Shown one piece after another: positions 1 through 7,000 of a stretch of DNA of 64,000 nt. The DNA is from Vibrio rhodolitus (GTDB taxonomy: Bacteria; Pseudomonadota; Gammaproteobacteria; Enterobacterales; Vibrionaceae): assembly GCF_003350325.1 (NCBI RefSeq), contig NZ_QLYZ01000017.1, positions 1 through 64,000 of the forward strand, read 5' to 3'. Each line of letters starts with the position of its first letter. Within the stretch, counting starts at the first letter, position 1. The position numbers were made by a program, and so were the translations under genes. Under the pieces are notes generated by a model. The model ran no database searches. It had not been told where the DNA came from and was given only the letters and a program-made list of their open reading frames with translations.

Positions 1-2
1 TC

Positions 3-911
3 TGCGCTCACTGTCACCACGATGACCGACTGCCGCTCTCATGCGGTCATCGGCATTGCCCCCAATGCCAACACCGCACCACGTCGGACTGGTTACTGCG
101 TCAAAAACGAAAGCTGTTACCTGTCCCTTACTTTATGGTGACCTTCACTTTGCCTGCTCAGTTACGAGCCTTAGCCTACTCACAACCTAAAGTGCTCTAT
201 CACATGATGTTCAGCGTCGCATCCAGCGTACTCAAAAGCTTTGCACAACGTGAACATCAAGGCGAGCTCGGGTTCACCGCAGTGCTCCATACCCATAGTC
301 GACAACGAAATCTCCATCCCCACCTACACATTATCGTCGCAGGGGGGCGGTATGAAGCATCCAAGCAAGTATGGCACAAGAGCCATCCTCGCTACCTATT
401 TAATGCCATGGCGCTGGCGAAAGTCTGGCGAGCGAGAATGCTCACCGCGATTCGCCAACACCCTCAACTCTGGCTGCCGAAATCCATACCGACTAAATGG
501 GTGGTCGACTGCCGATGCGTTGGGAAAGGTCAGCCTGTGCTGGAATATCTGTCACGCTATCTCTATCGCGGCGTGCTGCCTGATAAAGACATCATTCGCT
601 TCGAGGAGAATAGTGTCACCTTCCGCTACCAAGATAGCCAAGCTCAGCAATGGCAAAAGCGGACGCTACCCACGCTGAAATTCTTGATGCTCATCTTACA
701 GCATGTGCTGCCAAAAGGGTTACAGCGAGTGCGAGACTACGGCTTTTTACGTGGACAAAATCGGCAAACGTTGATCCGAATACAACTATTGTTACTCAGG
801 TTGTTTTGCACCCCGATGGCACTAGAGCCCACAATGAAAAGCAAAGCGACGCGGCTTTGCCCTTGTTGTCAGCATGAAATGATATGCGTGGGGATCACTC
901 GACCGAGGTAG
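3..911 (+). CDS. IS91-family (Y2, HUH) transposase, 5' end outside the window
   Basis: Rolling-circle transposase that nicks one strand at the element's ends and moves single-stranded DNA. The reading frame is already open at base 3, so the true start lies left of the window. Visible parts are a Cys/His-rich zinc-binding N-terminus (CAHCHH, then CGHRHCPQC), the metal-binding HUH motif HPHLH, and the two-tyrosine motif YLSRYLYRG that carries the catalytic tyrosines. The C-terminus ends in another CPCC cluster. All motifs are intact, so the visible part does not look decayed. It lies on the opposite strand from the integron cassettes to its right, and only about 200 bases separate its stop from the nearest attC site, about the length expected for the terminal (oriIS) region of such an element. 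An ISCR-type relative is possible; the family assignment is secure. Confidence 0.88.
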   Translation, partial: CAHCHHDDRLPLSCGHRHCPQCQHRTTSDWLLRQKRKLLPVPYFMVTFTLPAQLRALAYSQPKVLYHMMFSVASSVLKSFAQREHQGELGFTAVLHTHSRQRNLHPHLHIIVAGGRYEASKQVWHKSHPRYLFNAMALAKVWRARMLTAIRQHPQLWLPKSIPTKWVVDCRCVGKGQPVLEYLSRYLYRGVLPDKDIIRFEENSVTFRYQDSQAQQWQKRTLPTLKFLMLILQHVLPKGLQRVRDYGFLRGQNRQTLIRIQLLLLRLFCTPMALEPTMKSKATRLCPCCQHEMICVGITRPR

Positions 912-1114
912 TCGAAAGGCATTAATAATAAGGATAATGACCGTCACGAAGATAAGGAGACGCAGCACATAAAACAGGCAATATAAAACAGTTAACTTAT
1001 TGATAAGGCATAACTCTCTGCCTTGCAATGACGGCGCTCGCCTTGAGAAAAGCATCAAGGCCACCATCCTTCTAGAGCAGATCACACAATTTACTTATAT
1101 AGAGGCTCGGGCTT
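912..1114. mobile_element. Probable right-end (oriIS) region of the IS91-like element
   Basis: This is non-coding sequence between the transposase stop and the first attC site. IS91-type elements carry their replication origin downstream of the transposase and join target DNA at CTTG or GTTC tetranucleotides; both occur at 1112-1118, exactly where the attC half-site begins. The exact boundary cannot be fixed without a second copy of the element. No credible gene is seen here. Confidence 0.4.
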
Positions 1115-1170
1115 GTTCAACACTCGGGATTTAACGCTGGCTACGCAGCGCTTAATCCTTATTTGTTAGC
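1115..1170 (-). repeat. attC3, short integron recombination site (56 nt)
   Basis: Read on the minus strand, the site opens with GCTAACA and closes with GTTGAAC, which fits the GTTRRRY right core. Between them TTAAGCGCTG pairs with CAGCGTTAA, leaving one unpaired G, the extrahelical-base layout used by integron integrases. At 56 nt it is the size of the shortest known attC sites and much shorter than the two neighbouring sites. It terminates the third cassette and touches the IS91-like element. Confidence 0.65.
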
Positions 1171-1173
1171 AAT

Positions 1174-1962
1174 TTATAGTAATGCAGCAAGGGCTGGCAA
1201 AAACGGTCCTAAAACAGTTAGATGGTCGGCAGCCAATCCCATAAACTTCTGATACGCAGATAAAACAGAGCCACTTTTTGCTCCTTCACGCATTTCCTCA
1301 GTGGCAGTAACTAATGGCTCTTTATTGTCAATCTCTGAGGATTTGATCGCTTTGATAATGTCATCAAATAACGCGTCATTCACATTTAGCTGTTGATTTA
1401 CATTTTCTGACTGGACCGAAATATTGCTATTTGAAACGTTTGAAATATGTACTGTATTGGTTTCTTTTTCTACTGGAATACCGTTTTCGAGTTTAAATAG
1501 ATTTGTATTCTTTAGTAAGTTAATAGTTTGTCTTACCACCTTAGCAAGAGCAATTTGCTCTCTAAATGTAATAACCATTTGGTCGAAAGCCCAACAAGAC
1601 TGACCATTTTGTTCTTTAGCCTTAATTGCTTCTTGAAGCGTTTGTTCTAGCCCTTCAATATCATCAATCCAAGTCCCGTCAAAACGCTCTGCTACAGCGG
1701 TTAATGTTGGATATTTTGTAATATCAAAATTAATAGACTCTAACTCTTCAGACAGAAAAAGCTCCATATCACGACCATCAGCATAGACTCGTTCAATTTT
1801 ACTCTTAACACTTTGATCTTTGATTGGCCATACTAGCTGTCCCCAATCTTCTTTATGTTTAAGGTGAGACCACCAATTATCCTTCCCCCGAAACTCTTCT
1901 CCGATAGAGATTAGTCTACCGATGAGCCCTGAGACTTCTTCAAAATCGGTTCTAACTTTCAA
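1174..1962 (-). CDS. Integron cassette 3: unknown 262-aa protein with hydrophobic C-terminus
   Basis: Not recognised. The start is a TTG at 1962, chosen because AGGGAG lies seven bases upstream and because in-frame ATGs further left fall inside the attC site of the preceding cassette. The first ~165 residues are charged and probably alpha-helical. They are followed by an Asn/Ser/Val-rich stretch around residues 170-190 (ISNVSNSNISV) resembling the beta-strand linkers seen in several bacterial conflict proteins. The last ~30 residues are hydrophobic and could insert in a membrane or mediate assembly. The stop codon lies four bases from attC3, typical of cassette genes. There is no obvious promoter of its own, so expression presumably depends on read-through from the integron side or on the neighbouring cassette. 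A defence role is only a guess based on context and architecture. Confidence 0.7.
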   Translation of the reverse strand: MKVRTDFEEVSGLIGRLISIGEEFRGKDNWWSHLKHKEDWGQLVWPIKDQSVKSKIERVYADGRDMELFLSEELESINFDITKYPTLTAVAERFDGTWIDDIEGLEQTLQEAIKAKEQNGQSCWAFDQMVITFREQIALAKVVRQTINLLKNTNLFKLENGIPVEKETNTVHISNVSNSNISVQSENVNQQLNVNDALFDDIIKAIKSSEIDNKEPLVTATEEMREGAKSGSVLSAYQKFMGLAADHLTVLGPFLPALAALL

Positions 1963-1989
1963 TTTATTCTCCCTAGTCAAATTTAAATT

Positions 1990-2104
1990 GCTAACGCCCG
2001 GCTCAGGCGCAAACAACCAGAGCGGGATTTGTGTCATAATTGGCGCTCGCTCCATTGGCACAAATGACGCAGCGGTTGGTTGTCGCTTGGAGCCGTTTGT
2101 TAGC
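1990..2104 (-). repeat. attC2, integron recombination site (~115 nt)
   Basis: Outer boxes are GCTAAC at 1990 and GTTAGC at 2099 (plus-strand view), an inverted repeat whose arms continue inward as GGCTC...GAGCC and CAAACAACC...GGTTGGTTG. It begins three bases after the stop of the DUF4062 cassette gene and ends just before the ribosome-binding site of the next cassette gene. Confidence 0.85.
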
Positions 2105-2106
2105 TT

Positions 2107-3093
2107 CTAGACCACGGCTTCAAGCTCGTGTTTTACCTCATTGCAAATGAATGCTTTTATTTCCTTAAAGCTCCGATACCTTATAATATTCACTGACTCT
2201 CTAAAATCTGCTGCACAGAGCTCATTCACGAACGTAACATTATCTATTTCTTTAACGAAGAAAATGCACCTCTTACCTTTAGCAAGCGCGTAGCCAGCTT
2301 CAAAATGAACACTCGAAAAGAGCCGTTTGCTTAAAACAGCAATAAAATAATCACAATTATCAATTAGATTAAAGTACGCTGAAGCTTTTAAATTTGGAAA
2401 CACGAAATCATCTAGTGACTCGAAACCCTCATTGATGTAATAAACATCATCTACATTTTCAAACTCTCTAAGGTCTTCGGCAATATCCACTATCGAACTT
2501 CTGAGCTCACTGTATTCTACATCAGTGAGAGTTGTGAAAGGTGTTGAGAAAAAGAGGTTTAACTTCTTATCTGGCTGTTTCACAAGTTCGAGAGGGCTAC
2601 TCTCCTTTACCCAACCGCCCCGTGGGTGGGTTCGTTTTAGGTTGTAGATGCTATTAGAAATCTTCAGTCGCAAATCGAAAGTGTTTTCCCAGTATTTACA
2701 CAACTTCTTTTCGGCTAATGCTCGAAAAGCTTGGAGTTTTTCTGCGGAACTTGGGTCTCTCTCACATTTATCTGCTGTCAAGGCATCGACATTCTCATAG
2801 AGAAACGAAATGATAGGTTTCCCTGTTTCTAGCGCATATCTGTATTCTTTTTCGGTATAGCTAATACCTTCACTCGAAAGTGAGCCATACCTGCCTGCAA
2901 GTATAAGAACATAGTAATCAGACTCATCGATCATCGACTTAATAAATGACCATTGGTCTACATTAGACGCAGGAAATAGCTCCATTACTACAGGGATGCA
3001 ATCAGCCTCTAGTAAAGTTTGCGTCACATGTCGTCTTTCCTCAACAAGATCAAGGTATGTTGAGCTAACAAATACCTGATGCTTAACTGACAT
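2107..3093 (-). CDS. Integron cassette 2: DUF4062 protein fused to a second TIR/deoxyribosyltransferase-like domain
   Basis: 328 aa with a good ribosome-binding site (AGGAGA) just upstream of ATG. Residues ~5-110 are a clear DUF4062 domain: VFVSSTYLDLVEERR at the start, later YYVLILAGRYGS and YTEKEYRYAL. This TIR-related Rossmann-like domain is found in bacterial NTPases and other conflict-type proteins. Residues ~175-325 look like a second flavodoxin-like domain with FFSTPF, an IDNCDYFIAVL strand and HFEAGYALAKGK. The Glu in that last motif is where TIR and nucleoside deoxyribosyltransferase-like enzymes carry a catalytic Glu. What is seen is domain architecture and cassette location. The inference is a nucleotide- or NAD-handling effector, possibly anti-phage. 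It has no transmembrane segment. Its stop is three bases from attC2. Confidence 0.85.
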   Translation of the reverse strand: MSVKHQVFVSSTYLDLVEERRHVTQTLLEADCIPVVMELFPASNVDQWSFIKSMIDESDYYVLILAGRYGSLSSEGISYTEKEYRYALETGKPIISFLYENVDALTADKCERDPSSAEKLQAFRALAEKKLCKYWENTFDLRLKISNSIYNLKRTHPRGGWVKESSPLELVKQPDKKLNLFFSTPFTTLTDVEYSELRSSIVDIAEDLREFENVDDVYYINEGFESLDDFVFPNLKASAYFNLIDNCDYFIAVLSKRLFSSVHFEAGYALAKGKRCIFFVKEIDNVTFVNELCAADFRESVNIIRYRSFKEIKAFICNEVKHELEAVV

Positions 3094-3113
3094 ACTCGAA
3101 TTCTCCTATTGAA

Positions 3114-3214
3114 GCTAACGCCAAGCGCAACGGTGGAATAAGCTGGCGGATTTTTTGCGCTTTTTGCAAAAAATGCGACAGCTTATGGAATCCGATTGAC
3201 GCGCCTTGTTATGT
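3114..3214 (-). repeat. attC1, integron recombination site (~100 nt)
   Basis: In plus-strand view the site starts GCTAACGCCAAGCGC and ends GCGCCTTGTTATG, with complementary inner arms ATAAGCTG...CAGCTTAT and TTTTTTGC...GCAAAAAA. It follows the first cassette gene, whose stop codon TAA at 3211-3209 lies within the outer core box. The outer core sequence matches the attI/cassette junction at 3515-3521, as expected for a cassette inserted at attI. Confidence 0.85.
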
Positions 3215-3493
3215 TACCTGCCCGTTACATTTAAAAAAATCAAGAATCTCAACCATTAGCGAAATCCTCTTCCGAATAATGTCTTCAAGGGTATTATCAT
3301 TTCCAGTCGGAGTATTAGTCATTGATGCTATTTTATCTTTGAGTATCGACTCATCAACTAAATGCCCATGATCATTTGCATATTGATTGATAAATTTAAA
3401 GAATCTATGTAAATCTAAATCATGATTCGAATGCCACGTATCTGTATTTGCCCAATTTGCTAACTTAGCTTCTGATTCTGTTGATAAATTCAT
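3209..3493 (-). CDS. Integron cassette 1: unknown 94-aa protein
   Basis: Not recognised. A small soluble, acidic, probably helical protein (many Asn, Asp, His and Lys; no signal peptide or membrane segment). GTGAGGC lies about ten bases upstream of ATG and can serve as ribosome-binding site. It is the cassette nearest attI, so it is the most recently inserted cassette under the standard integron model and the best placed to be expressed from the cassette promoter. Its stop codon is embedded in attC1. It may be a small regulator, antitoxin or phage-response protein, but nothing in the sequence decides this. Confidence 0.65.
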   Translation of the reverse strand: MNLSTESEAKLANWANTDTWHSNHDLDLHRFFKFINQYANDHGHLVDESILKDKIASMTNTPTGNDNTLEDIIRKRISLMVEILDFFKCNGQVT

Positions 3494-3514
3494 AGTGCCT
3501 CACTTTGATTGGTA

Positions 3515-3521
3515 ACATAAC
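3515..3521 (-). other. attI/first-cassette junction (core GTTATGT on minus strand)
   Basis: Reading leftwards from intI, GTTATGT occurs 22 bases before the start codon of the first cassette gene. The same heptamer is the outer box of attC1, so this is where the cassette was joined to attI. The attI site itself should extend about 60 bases to the right, but its left boxes cannot be defined by eye. Confidence 0.6.
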
Positions 3522-3813
3522 AGTGTATTAGGCTGAATTCTCGTTAAGATCCTCAGCCCTATCTGCACTTTCTTGCTAAGATAATATAATTTCCTTCCTA
3601 TGCTCAACACCTTGCATACCTTACAAGAAAAACTGTCGCAGCCGTCTTAGTTGCAAAACGAGAACGTGTATTTATCGAGACCCAAAAAAGATGCTAATAC
3701 GTGGCTTATATCACTAATTATCATCATGTTATCTACACCACTGGAGGTGAAAACGAGAATTTGGTTCTCATTAATACACTCACTATTTTGCCGAATCTAC
3801 TGATTGCAATTAT
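3522..3813. other. attI and promoter region between cassette array and intI
   Basis: About 290 non-coding bases. The region should hold attI, the leftward cassette promoter and part of the intI promoter. No single promoter stands out; the stretch near 3575-3595 is AT-rich and could be a leftward -10 region. No gene is seen. Confidence 0.4.
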
Positions 3814-3833
3814 AACTGTATAAATAAACAGTA
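3814..3833 (+). promoter_or_regulatory. LexA (SOS) box upstream of intI
   Basis: CTGT at 3816-3819 and ACAG at 3828-3831 are separated by eight A/T bases and flanked by A and TA, matching the gamma-proteobacterial LexA operator CTGT-N8-ACAG in full. It lies 11 bases before the possible GTG start and 38 before the preferred ATG of intI, where it would repress transcription until DNA damage. Confidence 0.85.
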
Positions 3834-3871
3834 CTCATATAACGGTGGTTTGTAATGGCAAAATCATCTTT

Positions 3872-4816
3872 ATGGAAAAGGTAAGAACAGAGCTCAGAAC
3901 TAAGCAATACAGTATACGTACAGAAAAATGTTACATGCACTGGATAAGATACTTCATTCGATTTAATGACCTTAAACACCCGGAATCGATGGGTAACGTA
4001 GAGATTGAGCGCTTTTTGAATCACTTAGCGGTTGATCGTAAAGTAAGCGCTGCGACGCAAAATCTTGCACTTTGCGCCATTATTTTTATGTATCGGCATA
4101 TCATCCAAAGGGATATTCAAGGTCTAAAATATCAAAATACTCGTACCCCAAGAAGAGTTCCTGTGGTGTTGTCAGAAAATGAAGTCAGGCTAATACTCAA
4201 CCAACTAAAAGGAAAATATTGGCTGCTCGCGGTTATTTTATATGGCAGTGGTTTACGTATCCAAGAAGCACTTTCTCTGCGGGTTAAAGATATAGATTTC
4301 GAATCTAAGTCTATTTTTATTTTCAACGGCAAAGGCAATAAAGACCGCTACACTATACTGCCAAAAGGCTTATGCAATCCTCTTGTTGCTCAAATAAAAC
4401 AAGTGAGGGAATTGCACCAACGGGATATTTCAGAAGGCGCTGGAATGACTTCCGTGCCACCAGCTCTTTTTAGAAAATATAAGAACACATTGTCACACTA
4501 TGGTTGGCAGTTTCTTTTTCCTTCAGCTAATCTCTGTATCCACCCTTATGATGGATATGTATGTCGGCATCATCTTCACGCCTCTGCATTTGCCAAGCAA
4601 TTGAGAACCGCGGTGCGTTTAAGCGGTGTTGCTAAGAGAGTTACCGCCCATACATTCCGCCATTCCTTCGCAACTCGATTACTACAAAATGGAACTGATA
4701 TTAGAACCGTTCAAGAGTTGTTAGGACATACCTACTTAAAAACCACGCAAATCTACACTCATGTCATCGGTGAGCGAAGGGCTGGAACCCGCAGCCCTAT
4801 CGACTTTATTCTCTAG
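3872..4816 (+). CDS. intI: Integron integrase IntI (tyrosine recombinase)
   Basis: Catalyses insertion and excision of cassettes at attI and attC. Counting from ATG 3872 (314 aa), the catalytic tyrosine-recombinase residues are visible: Arg in GSGLRIQEAL (~129), His and Arg in HTFRHSFAT (~260, 263), His in LLGHTY (~286) and Tyr in TTQIYTHV (~295). The integron-specific extra segment between boxes I and II is present (ALFRKYKN to RRHHLH region, ~198-233), which separates IntI from XerC/D. A GTG at 3845 would add nine residues; neither start has a clear ribosome-binding site. It is transcribed away from the cassettes, and a LexA box lies just upstream. The sequence differs appreciably from the V. 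cholerae IntIA I recall and in places resembles other environmental IntI proteins. Confidence 0.93.
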   Translation: MEKVRTELRTKQYSIRTEKCYMHWIRYFIRFNDLKHPESMGNVEIERFLNHLAVDRKVSAATQNLALCAIIFMYRHIIQRDIQGLKYQNTRTPRRVPVVLSENEVRLILNQLKGKYWLLAVILYGSGLRIQEALSLRVKDIDFESKSIFIFNGKGNKDRYTILPKGLCNPLVAQIKQVRELHQRDISEGAGMTSVPPALFRKYKNTLSHYGWQFLFPSANLCIHPYDGYVCRHHLHASAFAKQLRTAVRLSGVAKRVTAHTFRHSFATRLLQNGTDIRTVQELLGHTYLKTTQIYTHVIGERRAGTRSPIDFIL

Positions 4817-5000
4817 TGCAGGAAATTTTGCGCGCCGTTTAGCGTCGAAAAGTGGTAAACTTCTGCCATTACATGCTTGAATCCAACGGTTGCTAGTAAG
4901 CAAATATCCCGTAGATTTGACCAAAGTGAGCATAGAGTAAACGATTTTGACAAACACATTACCGCTCACTGGAAAATTGAATTAAAGGTAAAAGATACAA

Positions 5001-5945
5001 ATGGTTAATAACTCTATCCAATGGTTTCCGGGTCACATGCATAAAGCACAAAAGGAGATTGCAGAAGCGATCCCACAAATCGATGTAATTATCGAAGTGC
5101 TTGATGCTCGTATTCCATTCAGTAGTGAAAACCCAATGATTTCGGAACTGCGCGGTGAGAAGCCGGTCGTTAAAGTGCTAAACAAACGTGATTTAGCTGA
5201 TCCAGAAATGACACAACTGTGGATCGACCATTTAGAAAAAGAGAACAACGTAAAAGCGATGGCGATTACTACTTCTGAGCCACATGAAGTTCAGAAGATC
5301 CTCGAGCTTTGCCGCAAACTAGCGCCGCACCGTGAAGAGATCGGTAAAAACATTCGCACCATGATCATGGGCATTCCGAACGTTGGTAAATCAACCATTA
5401 TCAATACTCTTGCGGGTCGCACGATTGCCGTAACTGGTAACCAACCAGCTGTAACTCGTCGCCAACAGCGTATCAACCTACAAAACGGTATCGTACTGTC
5501 TGATACTCCAGGGATCCTTTGGCCAAAAGTTGAGAACCCGCATAGTGGTTTCCGTCTTGCTGCTACTGGCGCAGTTAAAGATACAGCAATGGAATATGAT
5601 GAAGTGGCGTTCTACACAGTAGAATACTTAGCGCAGGCTTATCCTGAGCTGCTTAAAGAGCGTTACCAAATTGAAGAGCTGCCAGAGTCTGATATTGAGA
5701 TCATGGAAGAAATTGGTCGTCGCCGTGGTGCGCTGCGTTCAGGTGGTCGTGTTGATTTGCACAAAGTATCTGAAATTCTACTACATGAACTTCGCGGTGG
5801 TACTTTAGGTCAAATCACGCTTGAGCGCCCAGAAATGATCACTGAAGAACTGGTACAAGTAGAAATCGAAGCGACCCGTCGCGCTGAAGAAAAAGCAAAA
5901 CGTAAAGAAGAGCGTCGTAAGCGCTACTTGCGCAACAAACGTTAA
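5001..5945 (+). CDS. rbgA: Ribosome biogenesis GTPase YlqF/RbgA
   Basis: Circularly permuted GTPase that assists late assembly of the 50S ribosomal subunit. The permuted motif order is plain: G4 NKRD at 61-64 comes before G1 GIPNVGKST at 124-132 and G3 DTPG at 168-171. The N-terminal WFPGHMHKA signature is typical of YlqF. At 314 aa it is a little longer than the Bacillus protein and carries a strongly basic C-terminal tail (many Lys, Arg and Glu) suited to rRNA binding. It has its own leader after intI and a strong terminator behind it, so it is probably monocistronic. It marks the chromosomal flank of the integron. Confidence 0.95.
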   Translation: MVNNSIQWFPGHMHKAQKEIAEAIPQIDVIIEVLDARIPFSSENPMISELRGEKPVVKVLNKRDLADPEMTQLWIDHLEKENNVKAMAITTSEPHEVQKILELCRKLAPHREEIGKNIRTMIMGIPNVGKSTIINTLAGRTIAVTGNQPAVTRRQQRINLQNGIVLSDTPGILWPKVENPHSGFRLAATGAVKDTAMEYDEVAFYTVEYLAQAYPELLKERYQIEELPESDIEIMEEIGRRRGALRSGGRVDLHKVSEILLHELRGGTLGQITLERPEMITEELVQVEIEATRRAEEKAKRKEERRKRYLRNKR

Positions 5946-5980
5946 GCAGCATCATAAGCTTATATAAAGCAGTTACGATA

Positions 5981-6005
5981 AAGGGGACATTGAGTCCCCT
6001 TTTTG
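5981..6005. terminator. Rho-independent terminator after rbgA
   Basis: AAGGGGAC and GTCCCCTT form an 8-bp stem with a 5-nt loop, followed by a T-run. It can also serve the converging cobW-like gene. Confidence 0.85.
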
Positions 6006-6016
6006 ATTAGTTGGTA

Positions 6017-7000
6017 TTATTGAATGCCTGCAAGTTTAAGTAGGATTTGTTCTAGTTCATCCCAAGGCATAAGCTGCGAATCAATCACTTCTAAACGAGA
6101 TTCAAAACCCGACAAACTCATTTGGTTGACTGAAACAACACCATTGGCAACGTTGAAGGCATAACAGCCTTGGTCGGTGTTCACCACCGCTTTCACTCGC
6201 TCGGCAGTCAAAGCAGAAAGCATGGAAAATAGCGCATCGAAGTTAAACTCGTGTTCTGCACCAAACAACCAGCCGCAGCTAAAATATCCCTGCCCTTTGT
6301 TCTCGCGGCGGATAAACACCTCACCAGGCGGCAATTCAAATTGAGGCTCTAAGCTCGCATGTTGATGATGGTGATGTTCAATATGGCTCGAGGCACTCCC
6401 AAAAACGCGCTCAATATCCAATACCTCAAGCGGCAGTTCACCGTTTTTCACCAATTTGCTGAATACCTTTGGCGGCTGTTGCTCTGTCACCCAATTGCCA
6501 AATACATCAATATCGCTGGCATGGCAAAGATCCACCTTGTTGCCAATCACCACATCAGCACTATCCAATTGATCATTAAAATTCTGATTTGATGTGTATT
6601 TGATATTAGAAAGGTTACGCGGATCTACCAGCGCAATCGTCGCCTTTAAATCCACATAGTTTTGATATTGCTCAGAGGTTAAAGTGGCAATCACTTGTTT
6701 AGGATGACCCAAACCTGTCGGCTCAATGATTAAACGGTCAGGCTTTTGACGCAGCAAAGCGTTAATACCGACAGACATAGGCACGCCAGCAGTACAGCAC
6801 ATACAACCACCCGGCACTTCTTTGATCATTGCGCCTTGGTCGGTCATCATTGCACCATCGATACCAATTTCACCAAACTCATTCACAAGCACTGCCCACT
6901 TTTCGTTCTCGGGCTTACTTTTGAGTAGGTTGAGTATGGTGGTGGTTTTACCCACACCTAAAAACCCAGTAATGATATTGGTAGGGACTCTTGCTGTCAT
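6017..7000 (-). CDS. CobW/YjiA-family (COG0523) metallochaperone GTPase
   Basis: GTPase of the G3E family, which delivers metal ions, often zinc, to client proteins. Walker A GFLGVGKTT is at residues 12-20, the metal-binding CxCC motif (Cys66, Cys68, Cys69) lies in GGCMCC, NKVD serves as the base-recognition motif, and a His-rich stretch (HHHHQH) around residue 210 adds metal sites. The C-terminal half has the usual CobW_C domain with GWLFGAEHEF. GGAG seven bases upstream supports the ATG. It converges with rbgA and is divergent from clcA. The YjiA/YeiR branch is likely; a cobalamin role is unlikely as no cobalamin genes are nearby. No Zur site could be identified. Confidence 0.9.
   Translation of the reverse strand: MTARVPTNIITGFLGVGKTTTILNLLKSKPENEKWAVLVNEFGEIGIDGAMMTDQGAMIKEVPGGCMCCTAGVPMSVGINALLRQKPDRLIIEPTGLGHPKQVIATLTSEQYQNYVDLKATIALVDPRNLSNIKYTSNQNFNDQLDSADVVIGNKVDLCHASDIDVFGNWVTEQQPPKVFSKLVKNGELPLEVLDIERVFGSASSHIEHHHHQHASLEPQFELPPGEVFIRRENKGQGYFSCGWLFGAEHEFNFDALFSMLSALTAERVKAVVNTDQGCYAFNVANGVVSVNQMSLSGFESRLEVIDSQLMPWDELEQILLKLAGIQ

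Noticed and set aside
822..1085. Minus-strand ORF of 87 codons overlapping the end of the IS91 transposase
   Set aside because: It overlaps the transposase C-terminus, has no ribosome-binding site, and its composition fits an accidental frame.
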